Source: Symsagittifera roscoffensis
Lineage: Eukaryota; Xenacoelomorpha; Acoela; Convolutidae
Direction: 5' to 3'
Length of the DNA stretch: 64,000 bases
NCBI RefSeq assembly: GCF_963678635.1
Contig: NC_087063.1
Span: forward strand, 33,058,599 to 33,122,598
Shown: positions 1 through 10,849 of the stretch, piece after piece
How positions within the stretch are numbered: the stretch's first letter is position 1
Layout: each line of letters opens with the position of its first letter
Notes under the pieces: generated by a model
Seen by the model: only the letters and a program-made list of their open reading frames with translations
Told to the model about the DNA's origin: nothing
Database searches by the model: none
Position numbers and translations under genes: made by a program

Positions 1-296
1 CTGGTAAAATCCCACCCATTTTTGTCTTCACAGTCTAAAGTTAACCCAATGTGAAAGTTAACCCTACTACAAAAAAAAATCACCTCAATAACCTAAATTT
101 TTGTGAAATGAGAGAGCGTTTATTACATTTTCGACAGTGTAGTGTTTTATTACGAATCTTCTTTTTCTCTAACCTAACTCGCAAATAAAAAAGTATATTA
201 AAATTTTTCACTTATTTGGAAGTTTCACTGTATAATTTGAAATTGCATAGCATCTATTCTCTGCTTTATATGTGGCTAGTGTTTGGTACCTATTAA
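1..296. other. No gene recognised
   Basis: AT-rich sequence with no convincing ORF, splice-bounded exon or repeat that I can match elsewhere in the window. Confidence 0.5.
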
Positions 297-472
297 GCGT
301 CCGTGGCTGAGTGGTTAGTGTTTGAGACTGTTATTCTATCGGTCGCAGTTTAGAATCTCAGATGTGGCAGATTTTTGCTAATTCGAGGCCTCTTTCTAAT
401 TTTTCTTATTGCTTTTGTCGTGTTCTCGCTTATGTTTGCGATGCGAAGCTTCGCCTCAGTGTAAAAAACGTG
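297..472 (+). repeat. Short tRNA-headed SINE-like element
   Basis: The head resembles a type II (Ser/Leu-like) tRNA: an A-box-like TGGCTGAGTGGTTAGTG stands at about 303-319 and a degraded B box (CAGTTTAGAATC) about 35 bases on. The acceptor stem does not close well, so this is not a working tRNA gene. About 65 bases later comes a hairpin, GCGAAGCTTCGC, then CTCAGTGTAAAA at 440-470. The same 3' hairpin and CTCTGTGT tail recur near 2450, 6010 and 9550, which suggests a shared 3' end for a dispersed family. Known SINEs have tRNA-derived heads; that this is one is inference. Confidence 0.5.
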
Positions 473-1675
473 TTTTGAAAACATCCAGTAAATTAGCCAA
501 TACGCAGGGATCTATCTTAACAGCTAATATCAAGATAATTAAGGTGAGTTGTTTTATTTTTCGGAAAAGTAAGATAATTATTTGATTTTTAAATTTCAAG
601 CTTTTGTTAAATGTTCCGATATGGTATTCCAATCCGTACTCCTCCCGTAATGACCAATTGCTATCTTCCCCCTACCGAAGCAAAAAAGATAAAAAGTTAC
701 AAAAAATACATTAGGAAAGGCAAGAAGATGGTTGATATGTTCATAGCACGCAATCAATTGACCGACTGAAGTTTGTTTTATATCGAGAGTATCGAGAAAA
801 TATTTGAAAAAGAAAAAATCGAAATAAATCAGAAATTTTGTTGCAAATTTTCGTTTGGGCGACCATTGCCTCAGCGAGGAAAGCAAGTAACAAGGGTGGG
901 TGCTCTAGCCATGTATTTGAATTCTAAAAACTGTTCTCCGCACGCATCACCTTAATATTGTACGCTATAGCTGTTTTTCCGTTTAGGACAGAAAAAGGTA
1001 ACTTTATGTGCCTCAGTTTTATTGATTCTTTCATTCTGAAAAAGCTATCTAAAATAGTGATATATATATAGGAAGTCATGTTATGGTAGGAAATAGACTC
1101 CAAGTTGCAAGTTGGGCGACAAGGTGGGAAAATATAAGTGCAAATATATGCCTTAGTAATTGATAATACTATGAACTTTGAGGAACACGTTTACTACGTT
1201 TCAGTTAAATTGAATGAATTTTGTGGACTGGTTAACAGGCTCAAACACTTGGGATCAACCGCACAATCTTTCAACCGTACGAAATAAAAAATTAGGTTGT
1301 ACTGTGCAGACAGCAAGGATCTCTCTAAATAATTAACTGAACAAATTGAATTTTTGAACAATATGATTTTCTAAATAATTTGCTATTCACTCCTTGTTGC
1401 ACCGTTACATGGGCGAAGACTCGATGAATTAGTAAGCTCCTCTTTGCACAAGTTGGATTTTTAAATTTCTAACAGATAACAGCCGACTGTTATTGGAGGA
1501 TATACATTCAACTTATTTTCTGATGGTTATTAAGAGTCTATGAAGATTCTTATATAGGCCGCAGGCTCAAATTTACTTTTGTGGAGTTTGAATTTTGATT
1601 TGTTTTTACATTCAGATCGTTTACTTTAATAATTTGCGAAAGTTAAAAGGTCACGACAAACGTCATCGACTTCTA
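473..1675. other. Unassigned sequence
   Basis: Only short ORFs with low-complexity composition. There are no recognisable domains and no splice-site-bounded exons that I can defend. Confidence 0.45.
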
Positions 1676-1900
1676 GTTTCGAAAATGAACTTTAATTTTT
1701 AGAATTCCCAGGGAAATATTAATTTCACCTATTGATCCATTTTTCTCAAATTGGGTTACTTTTATCAAAAAGTGCCTATCATAGCTTGTTCTAGAAATTC
1801 CAAGAGCTTTAAGGGCATCTGTTTTCTCTAAGTATCTGTTTAAGGGCATCTTTTTTCTTGGAAATTCGAAAGCAGAGAATTTTTTTTCCAAAAACACGTC
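1676..1900. repeat. Dispersed repeat family B, diverged copy
   Basis: This shares an ordered series of words with 10850-11010, 11385-11545, 16865-17040 and 17525-17700. The series is a TTTTAGA-TTCC-AGCGGAAT-like start, then CCATTTTTCTCAAATTGG, then TTTTAT-AAAAAGTGCC-ATCATA, then AAATTGAAAGAGCTTTAAGG. The copies are diverged, with indels. No coding capacity is apparent; it is probably an old mobile-element fragment. Confidence 0.45.
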
Positions 1901-1999
1901 AGCTTTTTTTTCTGTTTAATTGCGTTTATTGACTCTTTCCCAACTGTCTGTTGGCTGTGTTTGGTGGTTATGGCATAAGTTAATGGTAACCAGCGTTCT

Positions 2000-2480
2000 G
2001 TTTACTCTGCGATAAGCAAGGGAATTGCAATCGGTTACTAGCCTTTTTCCCGGTAAATAACTTTGTTCACAGAATGGTCAAAATTAGAAATGATAATTTT
2101 CAGTCAAGTTCATAGTAAATTCAATTTTCTTTGCTTCTCCAGCTCACTTGGTCTCGAAATAACGAATAAGCCTGGGATGGCAAAGGTGTTTATCTGCTTA
2201 TTGGCCTCATATTGTTTCATTTGACGAGCATATGGAGTTTTGAGGATGAGGGGACTTATTTAGAGAGAGAGGGATTTATTTTTTTTTCGGCTTAAAGGGT
2301 TTCTGCTAAAACATTTTCAGCTTTGGTACCGATTGGTATATTTTCGACCGATACTGATTGCGTATTCTATTGTCTTGGCATATTTTCAATCGACATTCCC
2401 GATTTTTTTTTCGATTTAGCGGTGATCTTGTTTTGTATCACAAGTGGTGCGAAGCTTAGCTTCGGCTCTGTGTAATATGT
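2000..2480 (+). repeat. Dispersed hairpin-ended element (family A), near-full copy
   Basis: It opens with the stem-loop TGCGATAAGCAAGG at about 2008, then TTGCAATCGG and a stretch matching the 2847 copy (AATGGTCAAAATTAGAA). A tRNA-like segment without a good B box follows near 2145-2200, then the word CCTCATATTGTTTCATTTGA (2204-2223). It closes with the hairpin GCGAAGCTTAGCTTCGG and CTCTGTGTAA at 2450-2476. Length is about 470 bp. A non-autonomous, RNA polymerase III-type element is a reasonable guess. No ORF is present. Confidence 0.5.
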
Positions 2481-2839
2481 TATGCTTCAATCGCTATACT
2501 TCAATACCATAATACATTGCAATGCATCAGCGTTCTGTATATGCTTGTTATACTTTATATATTATACAAAAAGTCAGTTTTACTGTTTTTTATCAGAAAA
2601 ACTAAGCTCAAAGGGTTTTCGAAAATTTCAGAGCTTCGGCATGATTCGGAGTGTCGTGAGTGTTGCCTAATGCGGCCTGATGAGAGCCATTGTTGTAACT
2701 CTGAATTTTCAACCAATTGTTAAAATTGACAAGTTTGTTGAAATAAGCTAGTACCTTAATGAACTATCGAAAGCTCAATTGTAGCGACTAAACCTAGCAA
2801 AGATTTTCTCGCTTTTTAAGTACATTCCGTTGAAGGTGA

Positions 2840-3110
2840 ATTATCCCTGCGATAAGCAAGAGCATCGCAATCGGGCATTTGACTTTTTCCCCGTTAATAA
2901 CTTATTCACAGAATGGTCAAAATTAGAAGTTGTAAATTGAGGTTCAGTTCTTAATGAATTCAAATTTCTGTATTTTCCCGGCACACTTGGTCTGGAGGTA
3001 ACGCTTGGGACGGCAAAGGTCCTGGATTCGAATCTGACAGGACCTGTTTTTTTTTCAAATTGGAAATATTCCATTTCAAACACAAATTGTCGGCTGATGA
3101 TTTCTCTGCT
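2840..3110 (+). repeat. Family A copy with the clearest tRNA-like head
   Basis: The 5' stem-loop CTGCGATAAGCAAGAG lies at 2848, followed by CAATCGGGCATTTGACTTTT and a 90-base stretch closely matching 2040-2130. The tRNA-like part runs from about 2983 to 3045: GGTCTGGAGGTAACGC (A-box-like) and GGATTCGAATC (a near-consensus B box), ending in an acceptor-like GACAGGACC and a T run. The copies at 3970-4050 and 21810-21885 share this head. Confidence 0.55.
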
Positions 3111-3279
3111 TATTTTTAGTTGGCTTAGTTTGTCATTTTGTAGAACTGTGCTTTCTCAAGTTTTTTTGAACATTTTGGTTACCTTTTTTGTTCTGTTTAA
3201 CCCTGCTGTTTGTAATTTAGTTAACTTTGACTTCGTATTTTTTCGCTTGACAACTTTATTCTCCCCAAATGATGTCGGC

Positions 3280-3720
3280 CTGTTTTTTATCGGCTTAATA
3301 ACCTAATTTTAAGTTTATCGGCTTAATAACCTAAGTTTTAAGGGAAACCTTTTTTATGCTCACCTCTGGATCGCACAAAATGCTAAAAGCCTTAATCTAC
3401 ATTATAGTTTCTTGTTCATGACAACAGTTTATTTCGGTTTTTTGTTTCCGTTCTTTTTTCTCGGCCTAAACTATATCGGTTTACTGGCATCGTATTTTAA
3501 TTTTTGAAGAGCGAAAAAAGTTTGTTTGTGTTTTGAGGGTGAAAGGGTCTTTATAATTTCTTGTTAGTCTTAATTATTTTCGATTTTTTTTCCTTTTTCC
3601 CCTTTTTTGGGCTTAATAGATTCGGCATATTTTATATCGGCTTAATGACCTCATATTGTTTCATTTGACGAGCAAAATTAACTTTTTGTGCTTTCTGAGG
3701 GCGAGGGGGAATGGTTAATT
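3280..3720 (+). repeat. Tandem and internal repeats of family A
   Basis: A unit of about 28 bp (TTATCGGCTTAATAACCTAA plus a short AT spacer) is repeated twice at 3287-3340. The related phrase TATCGGCTTAATGACCTCAT followed by TTTGACGAGC occurs at 3642-3672. The same phrase with TTTGACGAGC or TTCGATGAG recurs at 2203, 8925, 9085, 9215 and 9365, so it is an internal module of the family A elements. Confidence 0.45.
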
Positions 3721-3854
3721 TTTATTTAGTCTTAAGTCTTGTTGATTTTTTTCCGTGCTTAAGATTTTCTGCCACTTTTCAATTTCTAGGGTAATTTCTG
3801 ATCGTTTTTGTGAAAATGATTATTCGTATTTGCTTCATGTCTATTAGTAGTATT

Positions 3855-4080
3855 TATTACACTTGCGAGAGCAAGTGTCTTGTAATCGAGAAGTAGACTT
3901 TTTTAACGTAAAAAACTTTTCGCACATCAATTTACCCTTGCTTAAATATTGAACCTTAAAAACTTCAACTTTCCTTCCCAGCTGCGCTGGAGGTAACGCG
4001 GTCTCTTTTGCACCCTAAGGTCTGGGGTTCGAATGCACTCTAAGGTCAAGGGTGAAAATCAGATTGTAGGGTTTTCTTTT
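3855..4080 (+). repeat. Family A copy, 5' part
   Basis: A stem-loop variant CACTTGCGAGAGCAAGTG (3859-3876) starts it, followed by TCTTGTAATCG. A tRNA-like segment GCTGGAGGTAACGCGG (about 3986) and GGGGTTCGAATGC (about 4024) follows. The 5' stem stays paired although its sequence differs from the other copies, which suggests the structure matters to the element. Confidence 0.5.
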
Positions 4081-4309
4081 GTCTGCTCAAATTTTGTCGT
4101 CTTAGTTGCCAAACTGATTTTTGTTTGTCCTGTAGGCAGGTATCATAATGTTTGCGAGAATTGTTCTTTGTAGTTTCAGGTGGGACTTAAAACTTTTTTA
4201 AAAAATTTTAAATATAAAATCCTTTTTTTTCGGCTCAACTGGTTTCTGCTCAAAGGTTGTTGGCTTTGTTTCCTCTTTTCGATTTGTTCCGTTGCTGTTT
4301 TAATTTTCA

Positions 4310-4520
4310 ACTGTCTGGCGTGGCATGTTTTCCTAGTCCATGCGTTTGGAAATTCTTTAGGGGAATATTTGATCCATATTTTTGGATTTTTTTTTTTCGT
4401 TTTCTCAATAACCACCCTGTCAAATTTGAGATATTGGTTTAGCGAAAGGAACAGATTGTGGTAAGCTGCTCTGAGTGAGTGGTTCCGCCCAAACTTTTTT
4501 ACCAATCCTAATTTTTTGAA
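4310..4520 (+). repeat. Family C unit (relative of the 35-kb array)
   Basis: The words GATCCATATTTTTGGATTT, TCAATAACCACCCTGTCAAA, GAGATATTGGTTT and TTCCGCCCAAACTTTTTTA match, in order, the units of the degenerate array at 34880-36340. This is a single diverged unit; the long ORFs seen here on both strands are by-products of low complexity. Confidence 0.5.
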
Positions 4521-5379
4521 TGCGGCCCTAGAACCCCGAAATAGTTGCAGTCGATTAATTCCTCTTTGTGATGGTTTTATTTTAAAGATAGTAGCTAAAG
4601 GATATGGTAGTTAGTCTAATCCGTTTGGCAGACTTTTCCTTTTTAAACAGTCATCTAAAGTTCGATAAATGAACAATTTGCTTAGTTAAAAATAATGATT
4701 TCTGATGCCAAAAACGGCTCGTTAAGTGAGTAATCTGAAGGACCTGCTAGAAAAAAGGTAAAATGTCGATTTTTTTTCTCCAATTTTTGGCTATTTCATC
4801 TGGTCATTTGCCCGAAAGATAAATGAAAATGTTAAAGTTTGAATCCAGCGTAGTAATTGCCTTACTTTCTTCGTGTAGGTCATTCATAGCCACATGGAAT
4901 ATCAGAACTGAAATTTCTTCATGTATTTTGCCTCAGAGATTCATGATATGTTGAAAATTTTAACAAATTTTGCGTATATGTTACAAGAAAGCACTATATA
5001 AAATTTTCAAAAATGCCGTTTTTTCATTTCAACAAAAAATTTTGTAAGATGCTCTGTGGGCCCCTTGGGGCGCAGTAGAGAAGCATCCCACTCGAAATAA
5101 CCCAATAAATAAAAATAACGAAGTGATTTCTGAATTCTTTTCCTATCTTTTCCCCCTTTTCTCTCTTAGCGTTATTATTGCACTCGAAGGGCACAATTGT
5201 CATGCGAAACCGTTTTCAGCTATCCTGCCTATCCATTCAAGTTTGCTGCAGTGTGCGATGGCTTGTTGTGACTAAAAGTATGTCAAAAGTAAGGCTGGCA
5301 GGATGGGATGCAGACAGACTGGCTAGATTGCTATCCTGCCAATTGTGGTATCAGGATTTTAATCGGAACCTTAGGTTTT

Positions 5380-5770
5380 TGAAAGCCTACCTGCATAAGC
5401 GGCCTATGCCGTTTTTTAGAAAATAGTCGTGGCCTTCAAAAATTTCAAAGTCTTGAAACTTAGTCGGTTTTTTGAATTTTTGTACTTCTCGAAAACTACG
5501 CTGCCAATTATTATGTTAAGTGCTCAATCGAAAAAACCATTTTCAAGAATTTTCTCTGTTCCAGTGGCCATAACCTAATTTTTGCCGAAAAAGTTATGAT
5601 TTTCGACAAGTCACGTTTTTGAACTTTTGACCCTTTTTTCAAAATTACTGACTTATCAAATCTGAGATGAAGGGCTCTATCGAAATAACTATTTGCTAAA
5701 ATTTTTCCTGCAGAGGCGGCCAATAGTTCATTTTGTGTTAGAAAAATTTTATGTCCTTGGGGAAATTACA
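5380..5770 (+). repeat. Family C, two diverged units
   Basis: CCTGCATAAGCGGCCTATGCC (about 5390), TTCTCGAAAACTACGCTGCC (5487-5506), GTTATGATTTTCGACAAG and AAATCTGAGATGAAGG (about 5658) give the same word order as the 34.9-36.3 kb array, with a spacing of about 170 bp. There is no coding content. Confidence 0.45.
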
Positions 5771-5994
5771 AACATATTTTAGTAGAGAAAGAGTTTGGTT
5801 TTTTAGTTTAAAAGGGTTTGGGCAAAGTCCAAATTTTGAAATTACCCATTTTATCCCGCATTAGCATATGGTACTACCAGCTAAATTTCAAGAAGGTACT
5901 GCCAGCTTTAGCTGGGTCCCTAGTTTTCTTTATCGAGACAAACTGAAGTTTTGGTTTACATTGTTTTTTTTCAACATTTTTTTGACATATTTTT

Positions 5995-6045
5995 ATTTGT
6001 ATAGCTAGTGGCGGAAACTCTGCTTCGCCTCTGTGGTACACTTGC
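5995..6045 (+). repeat. Isolated 3' end of a family A element
   Basis: AGTGGCGGAAACTCTGCTTC followed by GCCTCTGTGGTA matches the 3' hairpin and tail seen at 440-470, 2450-2476 and 9548-9580, with a weakened stem. Confidence 0.4.
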
Positions 6046-6399
6046 TGTCGTTGTCTATTTTTATGCACAATTTTTTGGCTAAGTTTGTTGGATAATGTTC
6101 ACCGTTTTCTTAAATATTTTGAGTACAGTTTCATTGAATAAATGGCGCAGCGTGTTTGTAGAAAATAACTGTGTTAAGTCAGCATAACGTGAATAAATTT
6201 TCGATCGTTGGCAAATTCTCCCTTAAATCTATTATATATTTAAATGCGGGCTTCACTATCTCGCCATGTTTAAGCTTTTTCAATGTATTATTTTTGCATG
6301 TTTAAGCTATATCGTATATTGCAATGGTTAAGATTTTTTTTTCGATTTTCTAATTTGATTTTAGTGGTTATTTTACCGAGTTTAAGTTAAGCAGCCCAA

Positions 6400-8240
6400 T
6401 ATCGAATTAGGGGTTGCGAATTTGGCCTCCAATTTCGAATGCCCGAATAAATTTAGTTACCGAGATAAGTCGATTTTTGAGATTTTTTCAAAAATTTTCA
6501 GAAAACTTGAATTATTTCTATTCTTTAAAAATCTGAAATTCTCAACCCTGTAGTCAGGTTCTGTCAAAGTACTCTCAAGGATTGCGAATCTTGCCTGCAA
6601 ATATCACTGCTCAATTCTTTGTAGTTTTCGAGATATGACGTTTTTTGCGATTTTTTCCAAATTTTTTCAGAAAACTTGAATTATTTTTTTTCTTTAAAAA
6701 TCTGAAATACCCAACCCTGTAGTTAGGTCTTATCAAAGTACTCTCATGGATTGCAAATTTTGCCTCCCAATATGACTGCTCAATTCTTTGTAGTTTTCGA
6801 GATATGACGCTTTTTGTGATTTTTTTGCAAAATTTTTCAGAAAACTTGAATTATTTTTTTTTCTTTAAAAATCTGAAATACCCAACCCTGTAGTTAGGTC
6901 TTATCAAAGTACTCTCAAGGATTGCAAATTTTGCCTCCCAATATGACTGCTCAATTCTTTGTAGTTTTCGAGATATGACGCTTTTTGTGATTTTTCAAAA
7001 TTTTTCAGAAAACTTAAATTATGATTACTTTTTAAAAATCTGAAATTCCGAACCCTGTAGTTAGGTCCTGTCGGAGTACTCTCAAAAATTGCGAATCTTG
7101 CCTCCAAGTATGACCGCTCAATTTTTTGTAGTTTTCGAGATATGACGTTTTTTGCGATTTTTTCAAAATTTTTCTGAAAACTTGAATTATTTCTATTCTT
7201 TAAAAATCTGAAATTCCCAACCCTGTAGTCAGGTTCTGTCAAAGTACTCTCAAGGATTGCGAATCTTGCCTGCAAATATCACTGCTCAATTCGTTGTAGT
7301 TTTCGAGATATGACGTTTTTTGCGATTTTTTCAAAATTTTTCAGAAAACTTGAATTATTTCTATTCTTTAAAAATCTGAAATTCCCAACCGTGTAGTCAG
7401 GTCCTTTCAAAGTACTCTCAAGGATTGCGAATCTTGCCTCCAAATATCACTGCTCAATTCTTTGTAGTTTTCGAGATATGACATTTTTTGCGATTTTTTC
7501 AAAATTTTTCAGAAAACTTGAATTAATTCTATTCTTTAAAAATCTGAAATTCCCAACCGTGTAGTTAGGTCCCTTCAAAGTACTCTCAAGGATTGCGAAT
7601 CTTGCCTCCAAATATCACTGCTCAATTTTTTGTAGTTTCGAGATATGACGTTTTTTGTGATTTTTTCAAAATTTTTAGAAAGTTTAAATTAATTATTTTT
7701 CAAAATTTGAAACTCTCAACTCTATAGTTCGTTGTTGTCAGGGTACTCTAAAGAGTTGTATATCTTGCCATATGCGACTGCTAAACGCGAATGCTCAAAT
7801 GCTTTTAGTTTCCGAGATGTGACGTTTTTCGATTTTTTCAAAATTTTCAAAGAACTTATCTACAAAGAAATTCAAAAAATTTGAAACTTCTAAATTGATG
7901 AAGATACAACTTTTTTGTCAGCGTACACCCAGGCGTCTCAAATCTTGCCTCTTAATTTGAATGCTCAAATCCTTTTAGTTTCCGAGATAAGACGTTTTTT
8001 TCAATTTTTTTTCGGGAATCTTATGTTTAAAAAAAATCACAAAATTTTGGATTCCTAACCCTATAGTAGCGTGCTCTCAGGGACTCTCAGTGGTTGCAAA
8101 TCTGGCTTCCAAATTTCTGCAGAGGCCCATTAAGTTTTCGAGATGACACTTTTAAAATTGGAATTTAAAAAAAATTAAAAGTTCGAAATTACCAACCCTG
8201 TAATTGGGTGCAGTCAGAGTACACTAAAAGTTTGCAGATG
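6400..8240 (+). repeat. Satellite-like tandem array, unit about 168 bp, about 10 copies
   Basis: The phrase CAACCCTGTAG, or a close variant, starts at 6543, 6712, 6883, 7050, 7218, 7386 and 7554, then at about 7717, 7890, 8049 and 8190. The steps are 169, 171, 167, 168, 168 and 168 in the core, then drift. Each unit also holds AAAGTACTCTCAAGGATTGC, TTGTAGTTTTCGAGATATGA and TTTTTCAGAAAACTTGAATT. Central copies are very alike and edge copies decay, the pattern expected of an array homogenised by unequal exchange. The apparent minus-strand ORF at 6904-7275 is just three units read through. Confidence 0.9.
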
Positions 8241-8619
8241 TTGTTTGCAATATATGCGGTTTTTTTCATGAGTTGTCGAAAAATTTCGAAGCACCGAAGG
8301 TGAGTTAATTGCTAGTTTTGATTGATTTCTTAGTTTTTCAAAATCGTTTTTTTATCGGAAATGTCGTGAAGCTCCACTTTGCTTTTGTCTTTAACTTAAT
8401 CTCTATGTTATTTTTACATTCAGAGCTTGGCGTTGCTGAAGATAGCTTACTTAAAGATGGACTTGAAGATGTTTTTGTTCCTGCTATGAACTATACATGA
8501 ACTAAGGATTCAAGTGGTTTTAAACCCAAAAGCATCACACACAAATAAATATCGGCCGAAAATGATGTATATTTTATATATAAAAAAAGAAATTTCTGTC
8601 CTGAATCGATTGATTTTTA
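8241..8619. other. Unassigned spacer
   Basis: A 63-codon plus-strand ORF at 8309-8500 has no recognisable motif; I do not call it a gene. Confidence 0.4.
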
Positions 8620-9590
8620 CCCTTGCGATAAGCAAGGGTTTTGCAATCGGGCACTAGTCTTTTTTCCGTAAAGAATTTTGTACACGGGACTCATTTCCTT
8701 GAAGCACTCATCACCTTTTCATCTCGACTCATTTCCTTGGAGCCTTTAAGCAACCAATTTATTGCTACAGATATATTTTGTGCTTGTTGGGATTTGAATA
8801 ATTTGTCCTGTTCGAATTTTTTGTCGTTTATAATTTAATGAACTCAATTTGTTAAAATTTCACGTTTGTTTCTTTTCTTTTTTTTGGTTTGATCGGTTTC
8901 GGCCAATATTATATCGGCTTAGTGGCCTCATATTGCGTCGTTCGATGAGTGAAACTGGTTTTTTTATTGCTTCAAGGGTGAATGGGACCTAATTACTTTT
9001 AAGTTTTCTTAATTTTTTTGAATTTTTTTTGTTAATTTTTGATTTTTTTTCGGCTTAGTAAGTTTCGGCTTTTATTGTATTGGCTCAGTGGTCTCATATT
9101 GCGCCGTTCCACGACCAAATTTTTTTATGTGTTTGTGGGTGTTTTGAGAGTGAGGGGATTTAATAACTTAAAAGTTTATTTTTCGGCCTATTGAGCTTCG
9201 GCCTATATTATATCGGCTTAGTCATATTGCGTCGTTCGAGGAGTGACAAAGTTTTGTGTGTTTATGTGCGTTTTGAGGGTGAGATGGACTTAATTTTTTT
9301 ATTAGTCGAAACGTTCTTAACATTTTGCGGCTTTTTTTCCGGCTTTATAGGTTCCGCTTTAGTGGCCTCGTATTGTATCATTTGACGGGCGATTAAAAAT
9401 TGTGTGTGTCTATGTACGTTTAATTTTCGTTCGATGAGAACTTCACATTTTTTTGTTTTGGCTTGTTTTTTGTTCCAAAACTAGCTCTTTTCATTTTGAT
9501 AGATCTATTTTTTTGTCATTCATTTTTTTCTTGTTCTGTTTCGCAATAGGTGCGAACCTCAGCTTTGTCTCTGTGTTAAAAATTCCGGAA
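8620..9590 (+). repeat. Family A copy with an expanded internal repeat array
   Basis: The 5' stem-loop CCCTTGCGATAAGCAAGGG (8621-8639) and TTTTGCAATCGGGCAC open the copy. Four internal units built on TATATCGGCTTAGTGGCCTC, TTGCGTCGTTCGA and a GAGGGTGA-GGACTTAAT phrase follow, near 8910, 9075, 9205 and 9355 (steps of about 135-160). The copy closes with GGTGCGAACCTCAGCTTTG and TCTCTGTGTTAAAA at 9549-9583. Against the 470-bp copy at 2000-2480, the extra length is explained by these internal units. Confidence 0.5.
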
Positions 9591-10479
9591 ATATTTGTCG
9601 GTGCCGAAAAAAGGTTATGCGAATAGATTTGATTTTCAGACTTTCAGCAATTGAATGTTGGCGCCTGACAACTAAATAATAGCTGAGTAAATTTGAGTAA
9701 ATGAAGCAAAATATCTTTTTAATTTTATTTTTCAAATTTTAATGCTGAAATTTATTGTTCTAAGTTCACAAGTTAAACCTCACAAACAAACTCTCTCCCT
9801 CTACTAACAAAAAACAATTAGTTCAGTAAATTCGCCCTAGAAAGGATTAGAAGATTGTATAGCCACTGATAATTTTTTGAATAACTTTTCTGGAACGGTT
9901 TTCAATTGAAAGTATCTTCAAAGTTGAATCAATTTTGGTCACCTTGGAAATTTTCTCCTGGTATAACTTTAATTGAGTGGAGAACATTCCGGATTAGGTT
10001 ATACCTCTTTCCTTCTCTGTAACTGCCTCAAGTTATTATGGTCAAGCTATCGGTTGCTAAGGCTATTTGAACGAAGCTCAACAAATTTTTTATGATAATA
10101 AATGTATATCACTAAAAATAATAATGCTGTGCATCTTGCAGAGGAAAATACGACCACAGTTATCATTGCGATAAAAGACTTTCGGACTTCGTAAACTAGG
10201 TTTGACATAAAGAGGTTCTTCATTTTTTCAAGTCTCTTTGCTCCTCTAAATACCTTGAAAAGGTATTTAGAAGAGCGTTTTTTCAACTCGGCCTTAAAAT
10301 CAACTAAAGTTGGTCTGAAAAAAAATTTTTGACCAATTTTTCATGAGACCGAGACAATGCATTTGGATTTTGCTAGAAACAGTCAATATCACAACTGATA
10401 GAATTGCAATTTGATACATTTTTGATCTTTTAAAACGAATTGAAAGATCTGCGAAAGAAAAAAAAACTTTTTTGATCTC
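9591..10479. other. Unassigned sequence
   Basis: Minus-strand ORFs of 76-79 codons (10047-10286 and 10300-10530) are AT-rich and lack motifs. No exon structure was found. Confidence 0.4.
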
Positions 10480-10560
10480 ACGCTTGCGATAAGCAAGCAT
10501 TATCAAATCGGAACATAGACTCTTTTCCACCTGAAGAATTTGTCTAACTTAATCACTAAA
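10478..10560 (+). repeat. Family A 5' end
   Basis: ACGCTTGCGATAAGCAAGC at 10480-10498 (a perfect CGCTTGC/GCAAGC-type stem) is followed by ATTATCAAATCGGAACATAG. The same words open the copy at 21684. The tRNA-like part is not recognisable downstream. Confidence 0.5.
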
Positions 10561-10849
10561 TTTTTTTGTGCCAATAGGCATATTTGGTCGACAGAAACCG
10601 TATTTTGATTTACCGTTATTTTTGAAGTTAGGGTTTTTTGGTTGGTAACCGACTCGGAACTCAAATGAATTACCTTTTTTTATTACGTATCTGCCATGAT
10701 TGAAGTTAAGACGTCTTTTTAGGCTGTGTAGTTGTTTTTTGTTTGTTTTTCAGGAGTTTGATTTATTGCGGTTTGATTTTTGGTTTCTTTTGAAGTTCAA
10801 TTCAAAATTATTTTCAAATTTATGCTCTTTATTTGGAAAAAGTGACTGA

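Noticed and set aside
297..373. A functional tRNA-Ser or tRNA-Leu gene
   Set aside because: The acceptor stem does not pair, the B box is degraded and no anticodon loop of seven bases is closed by a stem.
4176..4505. A 109-codon minus-strand ORF rich in Lys and Arg
   Set aside because: It lies opposite a T-rich family C repeat unit; the basic composition follows from A/T runs.
6904..7275. A 123-codon minus-strand ORF with internal repeats
   Set aside because: It is a read-through of three satellite units; the protein repeats every 56 residues exactly as the DNA does.
6400..8240. Regularly spaced repeats resembling a CRISPR array
   Set aside because: The repeats join end to end with no unique spacers, the unit is about 168 bp, and the context is eukaryotic; it is a satellite.
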